Shown piece by piece: positions 49,403-60,505 of a DNA stretch of 64,000 nt. This DNA comes from Levilactobacillus brevis ATCC 14869 = DSM 20054 (GTDB lineage Bacteria > Bacillota > Bacilli > Lactobacillales > Lactobacillaceae). Numbering within the stretch: the first letter of the stretch is position 1; each line of letters starts with the position of its first letter. The stretch is from the NCBI RefSeq assembly GCF_001433855.1, contig NZ_AZCP01000006.1, positions 1 to 64,000 of the forward strand, read 5' to 3'. The position numbers and the translations under genes were made by a program. The notes beneath the pieces were generated by a model, which worked only from the letters and a program-made list of their open reading frames with translations, was not told the DNA's origin and did not search any database.

Positions 49403-52042
49403 TTACTTTTGTTCAGCCAACCAACCGGCTGCTGCCGTCATCGCATCTGGTAGGCCTGCTGGATTCTTACCACCCGCTTGGGCCAAATTTGGCCGACCGC
49501 CACCACCACCATTGATCTTAGGTGAAATGGCCTTAATCAGGTCACCAGCTTTGACTTGCTTTTGCTTATCCGCACTCACTGCCACAATTAGATTGGCTTT
49601 GCCATTAACTTCTGCGCCTAAGACCAGCACATCAGACAAGGCTTGGTCGCGCCACGTATCTGCCAAAGCACGCAATTGATCCATTTTGGAAACTTGAACG
49701 GTTCCACTGATCAATTGGTAATTACCAGCTGTCGTGACGTGGTCAAAGACGGCCCCAGCTTCTTGGCTGGCTAATTTACCTTCTAAGGTTGCTTGTTGTT
49801 GTTCTAAGGCCTTCACTTGGGCTTGTAAGGCTTGGACCTTCTGTTCGATTTCATCGACCTGAGTGACCTTTAAATCGGCTCCTACGGCATTTAAAATCTC
49901 ATCGTGGTCATGCAAGTAAGCATAGGCCGCTGCAGAGGTTACCGCTTCAATCCGGCGAACACCAGCACCCACGCCAGATTCAGAGGTAATCTTGAATAAG
50001 CCAATTTCATTAGTGTTCTTAACGTGATTCCCACCACAAAATTCAGTGACAAAGTCCCCGGCACTAACCACCCGGACAACCTTTCCATACTTTTCACTAA
50101 ATAGCGCAATGGCACCCATCTTTTTGGCTGATTCAATGTCTGTTTCAACGGTTGTTACTGGCAATTCTTCAAAGATCTTCTGGTTAACCAGTGCTTCGGC
50201 CTTGGCCAAATCAGCTGGATCTACTTGACCGAAGTGGGTGAAATCGAATCGCAAGTAATCGCCCTCGACCAGTGAGCCCGCCTGTTGGGTGTGTTCCCCA
50301 AAGACTTCCCGCAAAGCTTTATCCAGCAAGTGGGTCGCCGTATGGTTTTTCTCAACCTTGCTGTGGAAGATCGTATCAACCTTCAACTGATAGGTGGCAC
50401 CGGTTTCCATCGGCGCAACCACCGTTAAGGTATGCAGATTCTGGCCATTTGGTGCATGTTGAACATCCGCAACGTGGGCCACCACATGACCAGCTTCATC
50501 CAAGATGTCCCCTTTATCGGCAACTTGACCACCCATTTCAGCGTAAAATGGCGTCACATCAAACATGGCTTCGGCTGTGCCACTGGTGACGTTGTCAACC
50601 AGTTCGTCCCCTGCGACCAAGACCGTTAGCTTACTGGTCGTGGCTAACTGCGTGTAGCCCACATATTCACTTGGCGTCTTAACATTGATCAACAGATCAT
50701 GTTGTAACCCCATTGCTTTTTGCTTGCCCCGCGCATTACGGGCACGATCTTTTTGCTTTTGCATTTCGGCTTTGAAGCCAGCCTCATCAACGGTAATCCC
50801 TTGATCGTCGGCGTATTCTTCCGTCAATTCAACTGGGAACCCATACGTATCATAGAGCTTGAAGGCGTCGGCTCCAGCAATTTGATTACCGCCCTGTTGC
50901 TTCAAATCGGCAATCAAACTGTTCAACAGATTCAATCCATCCGTCAACGTTTCGCCGAATCGATCTTCTTCTGAACGAACCACCTTAGCGATGTAGTCAC
51001 TTTGCTCGAGAACTTCTGGGTAATAAGCTTGCATAATTTGACCAACAACCGGTACTAATTGGTCCAGAAAAGCCCCATCAATGCCGAGCTTTTGTCCGTT
51101 CACAATGGCCCGCCGAATTAACCGACGAATAACGTAGCCACGGCCTTCATTACCAGGCAAGGCCCCATCACCAATGGCAAACGTAATGGCCCGCGCATGA
51201 TCGGCAATTACCTTAAATGAAATATCATCTTCGGCATTAGCCCCATAACGCTTTCCGGCGCTTAAGGCTGCTGTTTTTTCAATCAGTGGCATAAACAGGT
51301 CGGTTTCAAAATTAGTTTTGGCATTTTGGAAAATCGACACAACCCGTTCCAGGCCCATCCCCGTATCAATGTTTTTCCGTGGGAGCGGTTTGTAAGTGCC
51401 ATCCGGTTCATGGTTGAACTGGGAGAACACGATGTTCCAAACTTCCAAGTAGCGTTCATTTTCGCCACCAGGATAATTTTCAGGATCGTCAGCGGCTAAG
51501 TTGTTAAAGGCTTCGCCCCGATCATAGAAAATTTCAGAATCTGGACCTGAAGGCCCCTCACCAATATCCCAGAAGTTATCTTCGACGGCAATGATGTGGT
51601 CGGGAGCAACCCCTACCGCTTCCCAAGCATCCTTAGCATCCGTATCCTTGGGGTAAACCGTCATATACAATTTATCAGGGTCCCAACCAAACCAGTCAGG
51701 TGAGGTCAGTAATTCCCACGCCCAGGCAATTGCTTCTTTCTTGAAGTAATCACCAACGGAGAAGTTTCCGAGCATTTCAAACAACGTGTGGTGCCGGGCC
51801 GTTTTCCCAACATTTTCAATATCGTTAGTCCGAATACTCTTTTGCGAACTGGTCAATCGGGGGTTTTCGGGAACCACTTGACCAGAGAAATACTTCTTCA
51901 TTGTGGCTACACCAGAGTTAATCCAAAGTAAAGACGGATCATCCTTGGGGACCAATGACGCGCTAGGTTCAATAGTATGCCCTTTGGACTTGAAGAAGTC
52001 CAGATACATCTGCCGAATTTGACTACTTGTTAATTCTTTCAT
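49403..52042 (-). CDS. alaS: Alanyl-tRNA synthetase
   Basis: An 879-residue class II synthetase. Order: catalytic core (residues 1-240; MKELTSSQIRQMYLDFF, WINSGVATMK), tRNA recognition helices, the editing domain with HTATHLL and the CGGNHV zinc or metal site, a coiled-coil, and the C-terminal DHHA1/C-Ala domain ending in the glycine-rich GGGGGRPNLAQAGG segment. It charges tRNA-Ala and clears Ser/Gly mischarging. The start is ATG 52042, with GGGAGG 9 bases upstream; 23 upstream codons read through the T-box terminator and are not coding. Regulated by the T-box leader at 52043-52308. Confidence 0.97.
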   Translation of the reverse strand: MKELTSSQIRQMYLDFFKSKGHTIEPSASLVPKDDPSLLWINSGVATMKKYFSGQVVPENPRLTSSQKSIRTNDIENVGKTARHHTLFEMLGNFSVGDYFKKEAIAWAWELLTSPDWFGWDPDKLYMTVYPKDTDAKDAWEAVGVAPDHIIAVEDNFWDIGEGPSGPDSEIFYDRGEAFNNLAADDPENYPGGENERYLEVWNIVFSQFNHEPDGTYKPLPRKNIDTGMGLERVVSIFQNAKTNFETDLFMPLIEKTAALSAGKRYGANAEDDISFKVIADHARAITFAIGDGALPGNEGRGYVIRRLIRRAIVNGQKLGIDGAFLDQLVPVVGQIMQAYYPEVLEQSDYIAKVVRSEEDRFGETLTDGLNLLNSLIADLKQQGGNQIAGADAFKLYDTYGFPVELTEEYADDQGITVDEAGFKAEMQKQKDRARNARGKQKAMGLQHDLLINVKTPSEYVGYTQLATTSKLTVLVAGDELVDNVTSGTAEAMFDVTPFYAEMGGQVADKGDILDEAGHVVAHVADVQHAPNGQNLHTLTVVAPMETGATYQLKVDTIFHSKVEKNHTATHLLDKALREVFGEHTQQAGSLVEGDYLRFDFTHFGQVDPADLAKAEALVNQKIFEELPVTTVETDIESAKKMGAIALFSEKYGKVVRVVSAGDFVTEFCGGNHVKNTNEIGLFKITSESGVGAGVRRIEAVTSAAAYAYLHDHDEILNAVGADLKVTQVDEIEQKVQALQAQVKALEQQQATLEGKLASQEAGAVFDHVTTAGNYQLISGTVQVSKMDQLRALADTWRDQALSDVLVLGAEVNGKANLIVAVSADKQKQVKAGDLIKAISPKINGGGGGRPNLAQAGGKNPAGLPDAMTAAAGWLAEQK

Positions 52043-52308
52043 CGCTGCAATAACCTCCCAAAAAATGTCAAAAACACCGTTGCCCGTAAAGACGCCGAAG
52101 CGCGGTACCACTTTACTTGCAACGATGTTTTAATCGTTAACCTCTTAAACTCATAACGCTGAGTCGCGTTGTTTGTGAGGGAGCACCAAGGCCATCGTGA
52201 CTCGTTTTTCGCAGCATCCAAAACGTTTCTGAAAATCACGCTGACGTGGCATATCCTCAGCTCATATATTATTGAAATATATTTAAACAGTTAGTTTATT
52301 TGTCTCCA
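52043..52308 (-). promoter_or_regulatory. T-box riboswitch leader of alaS
   Basis: A 265-base leader ends in the T-box core AAGTGGTACCGCG (minus strand, around 52101-52113). The hairpin GTAAAG..CTTTAC / CGTTGC..GCAACG with T-runs (52061-52124) is the terminator, which competes with the antiterminator carrying the T-box. Further upstream, GAGTC...GACTC and other arms form the 5' stems. Uncharged tRNA-Ala should stabilise antitermination. I could not fix the specifier codon with certainty. Confidence 0.88.
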
Positions 52309-52314
52309 CTAGAA

Positions 52315-52343
52315 AGTATAGAGACCCGATTAGTCCTTGTCAA
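52315..52343 (-). promoter_or_regulatory. Consensus promoter of alaS
   Basis: On the minus strand TTGACA (52338-52343), 17 bases, TATACT (52315-52320), placed directly behind the helicase stop codon. It gives a start near 52308. Confidence 0.85.
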
Positions 52344-52353
52344 TTGCAGAATG

Positions 52354-53712
52354 TTATTGATAACGATCGGATTCACGCTTACGCCGTTTCCGTTCACTTC
52401 GCGCACTCTGCCGTTGCGCAATCCGCCGTTCCTGATCTTTCTTGCGGTGAATTGCTTGCTTGATCTGATGCTTATACCCTGGCTTGATCTTTTTCTTCTT
52501 CTTCTTGACTAAACCAATCAGAGTTGGATCTAGCTTTTCCGTACTCTTAACCCGTTTCTGCCGCCGATTCCGGTCATAGGAATCCACAATTTCACCATTA
52601 CTAATTCGTTTAGGTTGGAACTTAATCCCCATGGCTTCAATCTCGGCAATCTTGGCTTCTTCATCTGGTGAATACAAGGTAATCGCCGTTCCTGGCATAC
52701 CTTGCCGCCCCGTTCGGCCAACCCGGTGAACAAAGAAATCCAAATCTTCAGGAATATCATCATTAATGACGTGTGAAACACCTTCAATATCAATACCCCG
52801 TGCCGCCAGATCCGTTGCGACAACGAATTGGAATTGAAGATTCTTCACTTCACGCATGACCCGTTTACGTTCACGAGGCTTAATCCCCCCATGAATCATG
52901 GCAACCTTTAGCCCTTGCGATTGCAAAAAGTCATGAATCTGTTCAACCCGGGTCTTCGTATTCGCGAAGATTAAAACCAGATAGGGTTCCCCCATCGTAA
53001 TTAATTGGTAAATTAACTGGTTCTTGTTTTGACCCTTGGTTGAAATCAACCAATTATCAATTGTAGAACTAATCACAGTGGCCGTTGGAATCTCTTCAAC
53101 AACCGGATGATTCATATATTTACGTAAAAACGGATCTAACCGTTGGGGAATTGTGGCTGAAAAGACCATCATTTGCAGGTTTTTCGGCATTCTGCCAGCG
53201 ATTTTGTCCACTTGATCTAAGAAACCAAGATCCAAAGTCATATCGGCTTCATCGACCACAAACTGACGAGTCGTATGCACGTCCAACGCCTGTGATTGAA
53301 TCAAATCTTGCACCCGACCGGGCGTCCCAATCACCAGTTGTGGTTGGTAATGCCGCAGCTTTTCAATTTGTCGTTGTTTATCCGTTCCACCAACGTAGTT
53401 TCCAATGCGAATTTCAAAGGGGGCTTCCGCCGCCAATTGTTCCGCCGCCGTACGAATCTGGTAAGCCAGTTCACGGCTTGGCGTGGTAATTACGGCTTGT
53501 ACTTGGTTCTCAGAAGTCAATTGATTAAAGATGGGTAGTAAGAACGTATGGGTCTTACCACTCCCGGTTTGTGACTGACCAACGACATCGTGGCCAGCAC
53601 TAATTACTGGGATTAGTTTTTCCTGAACAGCGGTTGGCTGTTGAAACCCAATCTTTTGTAGCGCCGTCATCAGATACGGCTGCAAGTTAAAATTTTTAAA
53701 ATCTGCGGTCAT
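52354..53712 (-). CDS. DEAD-box RNA helicase, CshB type
   Basis: A 452-residue helicase. Motifs in order: Q-motif (FQQPTAVQEKLIP), I (SQTGSGKT), Ia (TPSRELAYQ), II (VDEAD), III (SAT), IV-V (LVLIFANTKTR, TDLAARGIDI) and VI (HRVGRTGRQG). The final 75 residues are a basic, Lys/Arg-rich tail of the CshB kind that binds RNA. It would unwind cold-stabilised RNA or help ribosome assembly. Its start overlaps the nrnA stop by 4 bases. Confidence 0.93.
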   Translation of the reverse strand: MTADFKNFNLQPYLMTALQKIGFQQPTAVQEKLIPVISAGHDVVGQSQTGSGKTHTFLLPIFNQLTSENQVQAVITTPSRELAYQIRTAAEQLAAEAPFEIRIGNYVGGTDKQRQIEKLRHYQPQLVIGTPGRVQDLIQSQALDVHTTRQFVVDEADMTLDLGFLDQVDKIAGRMPKNLQMMVFSATIPQRLDPFLRKYMNHPVVEEIPTATVISSTIDNWLISTKGQNKNQLIYQLITMGEPYLVLIFANTKTRVEQIHDFLQSQGLKVAMIHGGIKPRERKRVMREVKNLQFQFVVATDLAARGIDIEGVSHVINDDIPEDLDFFVHRVGRTGRQGMPGTAITLYSPDEEAKIAEIEAMGIKFQPKRISNGEIVDSYDRNRRQKRVKSTEKLDPTLIGLVKKKKKKIKPGYKHQIKQAIHRKKDQERRIAQRQSARSERKRRKRESDRYQ

Positions 53713-54674
53713 TCATTTTCTCCTTTAGTGTCCGCCACTAACTGATCCAGTTCGTGGATGACTTGGTCAATTTCGGCCTGGTCTTTAGCCGCCGCACCAC
53801 TGGCCAGCGCGTGGCCGCCCCCGCCGTGGCGCTTGGCTAATTCATTGATCGAAGGCCCCTTCGATCGTAGTCGTACGCGGAAAGTCTTGTCCTTGGACTC
53901 TACAAAGATGGCCCAAGCCACGACTGATGTGATCTTACCTGGCAGTGGCACAATGGCTGACGTGGAATCACTAGCCGCCAAACCAAAAGATTCGACAATT
54001 TCATCCGTCAACTTGAGGTACGCTGCACCACTGGGCAAAATTTCCAAGTTCTGATAGGCATAAGCCGACAGCCGAGCCATCTCTGGTGAAATTTCATCTT
54101 CGGCTTGATTAACCGCCGTCATTGAAAAATCATAAGCTAATAGCTTACCCGCCACTGCAAACGTGTTGGCTGATGTTGCCGGATACATGAAACGTCCGGT
54201 ATCCCCTACGATACCTGCATAAAGTAGTCGTGCTGCATCATCGGGCATCGTCAAGTCAGCGTGATTCGCTTCAAACCAATCATAGATGATCTCTGAGGTA
54301 CTGGAAGCCTGTGGTAATACCCACTGCAAATCACCGAATGCGTCATCATTAGGATGATGATCAATCTTAATGACTGCGGCCCCTGTTTGCCAGCGTTCAT
54401 CATCTACTCGTGGTTGGTTCGCCGTATCCACGACGATCACTAAGGCCTGGTGATACGTGTCATCACTAACCTCTTGATCGGCTTGCCCCATCCAGTCAAA
54501 TCCCGGATAGTGCTTACCCACAGCCAACACCGTTTTTTCAGGAAAACTAGCGCGTAAAATAGCACGCAACGCCAACTGGGCTCCGATACAATCCGGATCA
54601 GGACGCTGGTGACGGTGAATAATAATGGTTTGATACTGTTTGATTTTTTCTAAAATGGCTGTTTCAATTGCCAT
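53709..54674 (-). CDS. nrnA: DHH/DHHA1 phosphoesterase, NrnA type (nanoRNase/pAp phosphatase)
   Basis: A 321-residue DHH-family enzyme degrading short oligoribonucleotides, 3'-phosphoadenosine 5'-phosphate or c-di-nucleotide products. Motifs: HRHQRPDPDCIGAQ (motif I), VVDTANQPR, DHHPND (the DHH) and the C-terminal DHHA1 GGGGHALASGA. I set the start at ATG 54674, with GGGTGA 5 bases upstream; 22 codons ahead are open but unlike the family. Forms an operon with the helicase. Confidence 0.92.
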   Translation of the reverse strand: MAIETAILEKIKQYQTIIIHRHQRPDPDCIGAQLALRAILRASFPEKTVLAVGKHYPGFDWMGQADQEVSDDTYHQALVIVVDTANQPRVDDERWQTGAAVIKIDHHPNDDAFGDLQWVLPQASSTSEIIYDWFEANHADLTMPDDAARLLYAGIVGDTGRFMYPATSANTFAVAGKLLAYDFSMTAVNQAEDEISPEMARLSAYAYQNLEILPSGAAYLKLTDEIVESFGLAASDSTSAIVPLPGKITSVVAWAIFVESKDKTFRVRLRSKGPSINELAKRHGGGGHALASGAAAKDQAEIDQVIHELDQLVADTKGENE

Positions 54675-54770
54675 GTGGTTCACCCATTTTCTATCCGATT
54701 TTTCGACGAAGACGCGTCGATACCGCGTTTTAGTATACAAGTTTTGCCGACTAATTACAAAGAAAGTCTG

Positions 54771-55883
54771 CTAATTCAATCGATCCGAGTCAAATAATGG
54801 CAACCGCACATTTTCAAACGTCTGCGCGGCCAACCCCGTAATCGTAATGCCAAGTAACCGAACCTGCTCGTTTTCGCCAGCAACACTTTGATATAAATCC
54901 AATGCTAAATCGTAATAAGTCTGCGCATCGTTCGCAATAAAATCGGCTTGGGTGTAGCGCTTAGTGAGGGTTTTAAACGCACTGGTTCGCAGCTTTAACA
55001 CCAAGGTTTTACCGTGCCGCTGTTTTTCTTGAACCGTTGCCGCCACCATTTCGGCCAGTCGTTGTAATTGATTTTCAACTTCACCTAACGTGGTCAGTGG
55101 CGGCCCGTATGTCCGTTCCTTGCCAATAGATTTACGTTCACGCTGGTAGGCAACCGGCCGCTCATCAATTCCCCGGACCCGCTGATACAAAACATAGCCA
55201 AATTTGCCAAACTCATGAATGAGGGCCAACTCCGACCAGTGATACAGGTCGGCTCCGGTATGAATGCCCAACTCATGCATTTTAGGTACCGTCTTCTTCC
55301 CAACTCCCCGAAACCGTTCGATCGGTAACGCCATCAAAAAATCATGAGCGTCTTCCGGCAAAATAACACTGACGCCAACCGGTTTTCGAAAGTCCGAAGC
55401 TTCCTTAGCCAAAAACTTGCTATAGGAAATGCCCGTTGAGCAGGTTAAATGGGTCTTTTCAAAAATCTCGACCTGAATTTCATGAGCTACCTGGACGGCT
55501 GAATGTAAATGATGTTTATTCTCAGTCACATCCAAATAGGCTTCATCAAAAGCCACTGGTTCAATTTTATCCGTGTACTCGTGAAAAATTTCATGAATTT
55601 GGTCAGAAATTTGCCGATACAACGGAAAATTGGGCGGTTGAAAAATGGCCTGCGGGGCTAATTTCAATGCCTCGTTGGCATTCATGGCTGAATGTACCCC
55701 CAACTGCCGGGCCGCATAATTGGCTGTAGCAACCACGCCGCGTCCACCGGTTTTCCGTGGGTCTTGAGCAATAATTAACGGGTGCTGTTTAAATGCTGGA
55801 TGGTCACGCTCCTCAATTGACGCATAAAAAGCATCCATGTCAACGTGAATAATTTTTCGTTGAGTAAATTGAGCTGGAATCAA
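54771..55883 (-). CDS. dinB: DNA polymerase IV (Y family)
   Basis: A 370-residue translesion polymerase. Catalytic acids are in [17 protein letters not shown] and FDEAYLDVT. The finger/palm [15 protein letters not shown], the helix-hairpin-helix FRGVGKKTV and the little-finger domain are complete. The C-terminal RLPLF (close to the end) matches the sliding-clamp motif of Pol IV. GAGGAGG lies 8 bases before TTG 55883, which I use as the start; two GTG codons at 55892 and 55889 overlap the Shine-Dalgarno sequence and are less likely. Confidence 0.93.
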   Translation of the reverse strand: MIPAQFTQRKIIHVDMDAFYASIEERDHPAFKQHPLIIAQDPRKTGGRGVVATANYAARQLGVHSAMNANEALKLAPQAIFQPPNFPLYRQISDQIHEIFHEYTDKIEPVAFDEAYLDVTENKHHLHSAVQVAHEIQVEIFEKTHLTCSTGISYSKFLAKEASDFRKPVGVSVILPEDAHDFLMALPIERFRGVGKKTVPKMHELGIHTGADLYHWSELALIHEFGKFGYVLYQRVRGIDERPVAYQRERKSIGKERTYGPPLTTLGEVENQLQRLAEMVAATVQEKQRHGKTLVLKLRTSAFKTLTKRYTQADFIANDAQTYYDLALDLYQSVAGENEQVRLLGITITGLAAQTFENVRLPLFDSDRLN

Positions 55884-55971
55884 CGTCACCACCTCCTCGA
55901 ATAGTTAAATTATACCCGAACGGGCGTTTGCCTTCAACTTAAAACCCGCATATCTAACCCCTAAAAAGCCG

Positions 55972-55998
55972 AAAAAAAACGGCCTCCAGGAGACCGCA
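55972..55998 (-). terminator. Terminator of yajC
   Basis: On the minus strand CGGTCTCC / GGAGGCCG, a tight imperfect hairpin, is followed by eight T residues. Confidence 0.7.
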
Positions 55999-56010
55999 CT
56001 TTTATGACAC

Positions 56011-56436
56011 TTATTTAGCTGATTCATCGTCAGTCTTTTCAGCTGGTTCATCACTGGCTGATTCGTCAGTATTTTCAGCTGGCGTGTCTGCACTAGCACT
56101 AGTTGTGTCAGCACTGACAGGTGCCGTGACAGCTTGTGGTGCCTGTGACGTTACTTGAGCGATTGCTCGTAAGTCAAAGACCAAGTAGATACCGTCACAA
56201 TCCAAGGTAACCGTTTGGTCAGCTTGGTTGATTTCATCGATAACCCCGTGTAACCGGCTAATCGTGATGACATGGTCACCCTTTTTAAGTTGGCTCATCA
56301 TGTCCTTATGCTTCTTTTGCTGCTTTTGTTGTGGCCGCAACATTAAGAAATACATCAAGCCTAAGAAAACAACTAGAATAAGTAATGTTGAGTACCCACC
56401 ACCAGCGGCAGCACCAATTGCAAGATTTCCTAACAC
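56011..56436 (-). CDS. yajC: Preprotein translocase subunit YajC
   Basis: A 141-residue membrane protein of the Sec accessory complex. One helix over about 15-33 (YSTLLILVVFLGLMYFLML) precedes the signature LRPQQKQQKKHKDMMSQLKKGD and a beta domain (VITISRLHGVIDEI). The last 45 residues are an acidic Ala/Ser/Asp/Glu tail. AAGGGG lies upstream of the ATG. It is last in ruvAB-queA-tgt-yajC. Confidence 0.93.
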   Translation of the reverse strand: MLGNLAIGAAAGGGYSTLLILVVFLGLMYFLMLRPQQKQQKKHKDMMSQLKKGDHVITISRLHGVIDEINQADQTVTLDCDGIYLVFDLRAIAQVTSQAPQAVTAPVSADTTSASADTPAENTDESASDEPAEKTDDESAK

Positions 56437-56507
56437 ATTTGTTCACCCCTTTATGCTCTATCTATTGGACAACTTTACCAGAATCCGGGGAATCCGTCCA
56501 ATTATTT

Positions 56508-57656
<1,149 letters not shown>

Positions 57657-57672
57657 TCATCCTCCAATTGCA

Positions 57673-58707
57673 TTACTTGATAAACATTGCGTCGCCAAAG
57701 CTAAAGAACCGGTACTTTTCTTCAATGGCATGGTGATAAGCGTTTAAGATCTGATCGCGGCCCGTGAAAGCAGCGACTAACATGACGAGCGTAGATTTAG
57801 GCAAATGGAAATTCGTAATGAAGGCATTGACCACTTGCCACTGATAACCCGGTTTAATAAAAATATCCGTCCAGCCAGAATCCGGCTTAATTTCACCCTT
57901 AAACTTCGTCCCAATCGTTTCTAGGGTACGAATTGACGTCGTTCCCGTTGCGATAATCCGACCACCATTGGCCCGAACCTCATTCAACGTTGACGCAGCC
58001 GCTTCATCTAGACGATAAAACTCACTGTGCATCTTATGATCTTCAATATTAGCCTCTTCAACTGGTCGGAACGTCCCTAAACCGACGTGTAAGGTGATAT
58101 AAACCAGTTTAACCCCTTTAGCAGCTACCTGATCTAACAATTCTTGCGTCCAATGTAGTCCCGCCGTTGGTGCAGCGGCAGACCCATTTTCCTTCGCGTA
58201 GACTGTCTGGTAACGGTCCGGATCATCTAACTTCTCTTTGATATATGGTGGCAGTGGGGTTTCACCCAGCTGTTCCAAGATCTCCATAAAAATTCCATCA
58301 TAGTGAAATTCGATCAGCCGAATCCCGTCTTCACGTTCTTCCGTCACCGTTGCTGTCAATTGGCCATCACCAAAGGTAACAGTTGTTCCGACACGTAAGC
58401 GCTTAGCCGGCTTCATTAACGTTTCCCACACGTCACCTTCGACATTGTGCAATAACAGGACTTCCACGTGTCCACCAGTTTCTGGCTTAATGCCGTACAG
58501 CCGGGCTGGCATGACCCGTGAATTATTCATCACAACGGCATCCCCGGCGTGTAGTTCATCTAAGATATCGTAGAAGTGCTTATCTTCTAACGTATTAGCT
58601 TGATGGTCCAACACCAGTAGCCGCGACGTATCACGTTGCTTAATGGGGGTCTGGGCAATGAGTTCATGTGGTAAATCGTAATCAAAATCGTCTAGCGTAT
58701 AAGCCAT
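57673..58707 (-). CDS. queA: S-adenosylmethionine:tRNA ribosyltransferase-isomerase
   Basis: A 344-residue enzyme of queuosine synthesis (adds epoxycyclopentanediol from SAM). Signatures: [14 protein letters not shown] at the start, [10 protein letters not shown], the [14 protein letters not shown] loop and [10 protein letters not shown] with [14 protein letters not shown]-type end (here [14 protein letters not shown]). AGGAG lies upstream of the ATG. It lies 17 bases downstream of ruvB. Confidence 0.97.
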   Translation of the reverse strand: MAYTLDDFDYDLPHELIAQTPIKQRDTSRLLVLDHQANTLEDKHFYDILDELHAGDAVVMNNSRVMPARLYGIKPETGGHVEVLLLHNVEGDVWETLMKPAKRLRVGTTVTFGDGQLTATVTEEREDGIRLIEFHYDGIFMEILEQLGETPLPPYIKEKLDDPDRYQTVYAKENGSAAAPTAGLHWTQELLDQVAAKGVKLVYITLHVGLGTFRPVEEANIEDHKMHSEFYRLDEAAASTLNEVRANGGRIIATGTTSIRTLETIGTKFKGEIKPDSGWTDIFIKPGYQWQVVNAFITNFHLPKSTLVMLVAAFTGRDQILNAYHHAIEEKYRFFSFGDAMFIK

Positions 58708-58723
58708 AATCAGTTCGACTCCT

Positions 58724-59740
58724 TTAGTTGTTATCTGGCATGGTGCGTCCCAAGTGTTGATAGCCGGTAGCCGTCACAACTCGACCACGTGCCGTTCGTT
58801 TTAAATACCCCCGCTGTAAGAGGTAGGGTTCATACATCGCAGCAACTGTTTCGGTTTCCTCACCAATGTTGGCCGCCAAGGTATTCAACCCCACCGGACC
58901 ACCATTGTAATAGTCAATCATCGTCTCTAATAGCTTAATATCGGTGGCATCTAGGCCTGCCGAGTCCACCCGTAACAAATCTAGGGCATGGTCAACAATT
59001 GCCAAATCTATCTGGTCGTGGTCTGGGGCCACTTCCGCGAAATCACGAATCCGTTTTAACAACCGGTTGGCAATTCGCGGTGTTCCTCGCGAACGCAAGG
59101 CAATCTCATGAGCTCCCTCAGTTGCAATGGCCGTATGAAAGATATCAGCCGACCGCAGTACAATTTCCTGTAAATCAGTTGTTTCATAATAGGCCATATG
59201 CTCCACAATACCAAAACGATCACGCAATGGGGCCGACAATAATCCTGCTCGGGTCGTCGCACCAATTAACGTAAAGGGTGGCAGAGGGAAATGCACGGGA
59301 TGAGCAGTTGGTCCCTGTCCCACCACGATATCAATGTAGAAATCCTCCATTGCTGAATACAACATTTCTTCAACAATCTTAGGCAGTCGGTGAATTTCAT
59401 CGATAAATAAAATATCTCCGGGTTGCAACTCATTCAGTAACGCCACCAAATCACCCGGCTTTTCAATCGCTGGCCCACTAGTGGTGCGAATCTGAACACC
59501 CATTTCGTTGGCAATCACCATCGCTAACGTGGTTTTCCCCAGACCCGGTGGTCCATATAGCAAAACGTGATCCAACGATTCTTCGCGTTGTTTAGCCGCT
59601 TGAATATACACCGACAATTCATGTTTAATTGGTTCTTGCCCAATGTATTGCGCTAAGACTTGGGGCCGTAACGACTTTTCAACAGAATCTTCATGGTCAT
59701 CAGCCGTTTCTGGGGATACGACGCGTTCATCATCTACCAT
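58724..59740 (-). CDS. ruvB: Holliday junction branch migration helicase RuvB
   Basis: A 338-residue AAA+ motor. Walker A is GPPGLGKTT, Walker B is LFIDEIHRL, sensor 1 is [11 protein letters not shown], and the arginine finger lies in PLRDRFG. The C-terminal winged helix ends in [13 protein letters not shown] precedes the ATG. It works with RuvA, encoded 16 bases upstream. Confidence 0.98.
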   Translation of the reverse strand: MVDDERVVSPETADDHEDSVEKSLRPQVLAQYIGQEPIKHELSVYIQAAKQREESLDHVLLYGPPGLGKTTLAMVIANEMGVQIRTTSGPAIEKPGDLVALLNELQPGDILFIDEIHRLPKIVEEMLYSAMEDFYIDIVVGQGPTAHPVHFPLPPFTLIGATTRAGLLSAPLRDRFGIVEHMAYYETTDLQEIVLRSADIFHTAIATEGAHEIALRSRGTPRIANRLLKRIRDFAEVAPDHDQIDLAIVDHALDLLRVDSAGLDATDIKLLETMIDYYNGGPVGLNTLAANIGEETETVAAMYEPYLLQRGYLKRTARGRVVTATGYQHLGRTMPDNN

Positions 59741-59755
59741 TGCTTTTCCCCCTTC

Positions 59756-60364
59756 CTATTTAGTCAACAACCGCAATCCTTCACTCAAGTAATCATTGGT
59801 TGTTTGACCATTAAACTGACGCAATTGCGCGGTGATTTTCTTAACCGCCGTCTCCCGGTATCCCAGTGCCGTCAACGCTGCCAAGGCATCGGCTAACTGC
59901 GGATTTTCAGTAGTTGTCGGGGCCACTTCTGGTGTGAACAGGGTATTATCATCAGTAGCCGGTGCTAAATCATCTAACTTATTTTGCAAGTCTAACACGA
60001 TTTGACCAGCCGTCTTCTTTCCCACCCCAGGGAACTTGGTTAAGAATCCAGTATCGTTGGTTTTAATTGCCATCATCAGTCCCTGATGATCCGGGTTAGC
60101 CAAAATGGCCAACGCACTTTTAGGGCCAATACCGTTGACATTGATTAATTTTAGAAATAATTGTTTTTCGGCAAAATCGCTAAACCCGTATAAGGTTTGT
60201 GCCGTATCGCTGACTGCCTGATACACATAAATCGTAACTGCTGTGGCACTCACTTCATAACGATAAGGGTTCGCCGTATTCACTAAATAACCGACGCCAT
60301 TGACATCTACCACTACATGGTCCGGATAGACCGCTGTAATGAGGCCGTGAAGGTATTCGTACAT
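59756..60364 (-). CDS. ruvA: Holliday junction DNA-binding protein RuvA
   Basis: A 202-residue protein. The N-terminal OB fold (YEYLHGLITAVYPDHVVVDV) is followed by tandem helix-hairpin-helix motifs (VNGIGPKSALAIL, FPGVGKKTAGQIVLDL), an acidic linker and the C-terminal UBA-like domain (DALAALTALGYRETAVKK). GGAGAG lies before the ATG. It starts 142 bases after mutL. Confidence 0.97.
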   Translation of the reverse strand: MYEYLHGLITAVYPDHVVVDVNGVGYLVNTANPYRYEVSATAVTIYVYQAVSDTAQTLYGFSDFAEKQLFLKLINVNGIGPKSALAILANPDHQGLMMAIKTNDTGFLTKFPGVGKKTAGQIVLDLQNKLDDLAPATDDNTLFTPEVAPTTTENPQLADALAALTALGYRETAVKKITAQLRQFNGQTTNDYLSEGLRLLTK

Positions 60365-60505
60365 TCCAGTAACTCTCCTTTAAGAAAACGTATGTTTGCT
60401 TCTCAAATTGTACCACATCAGGTTGCAAAACTGGTAATTTTACTGGTCCAGCCTGCAACCCAATCATCTGGTCACTTACACCCATTACCGGCAATCCAAC
60501 AGGCC

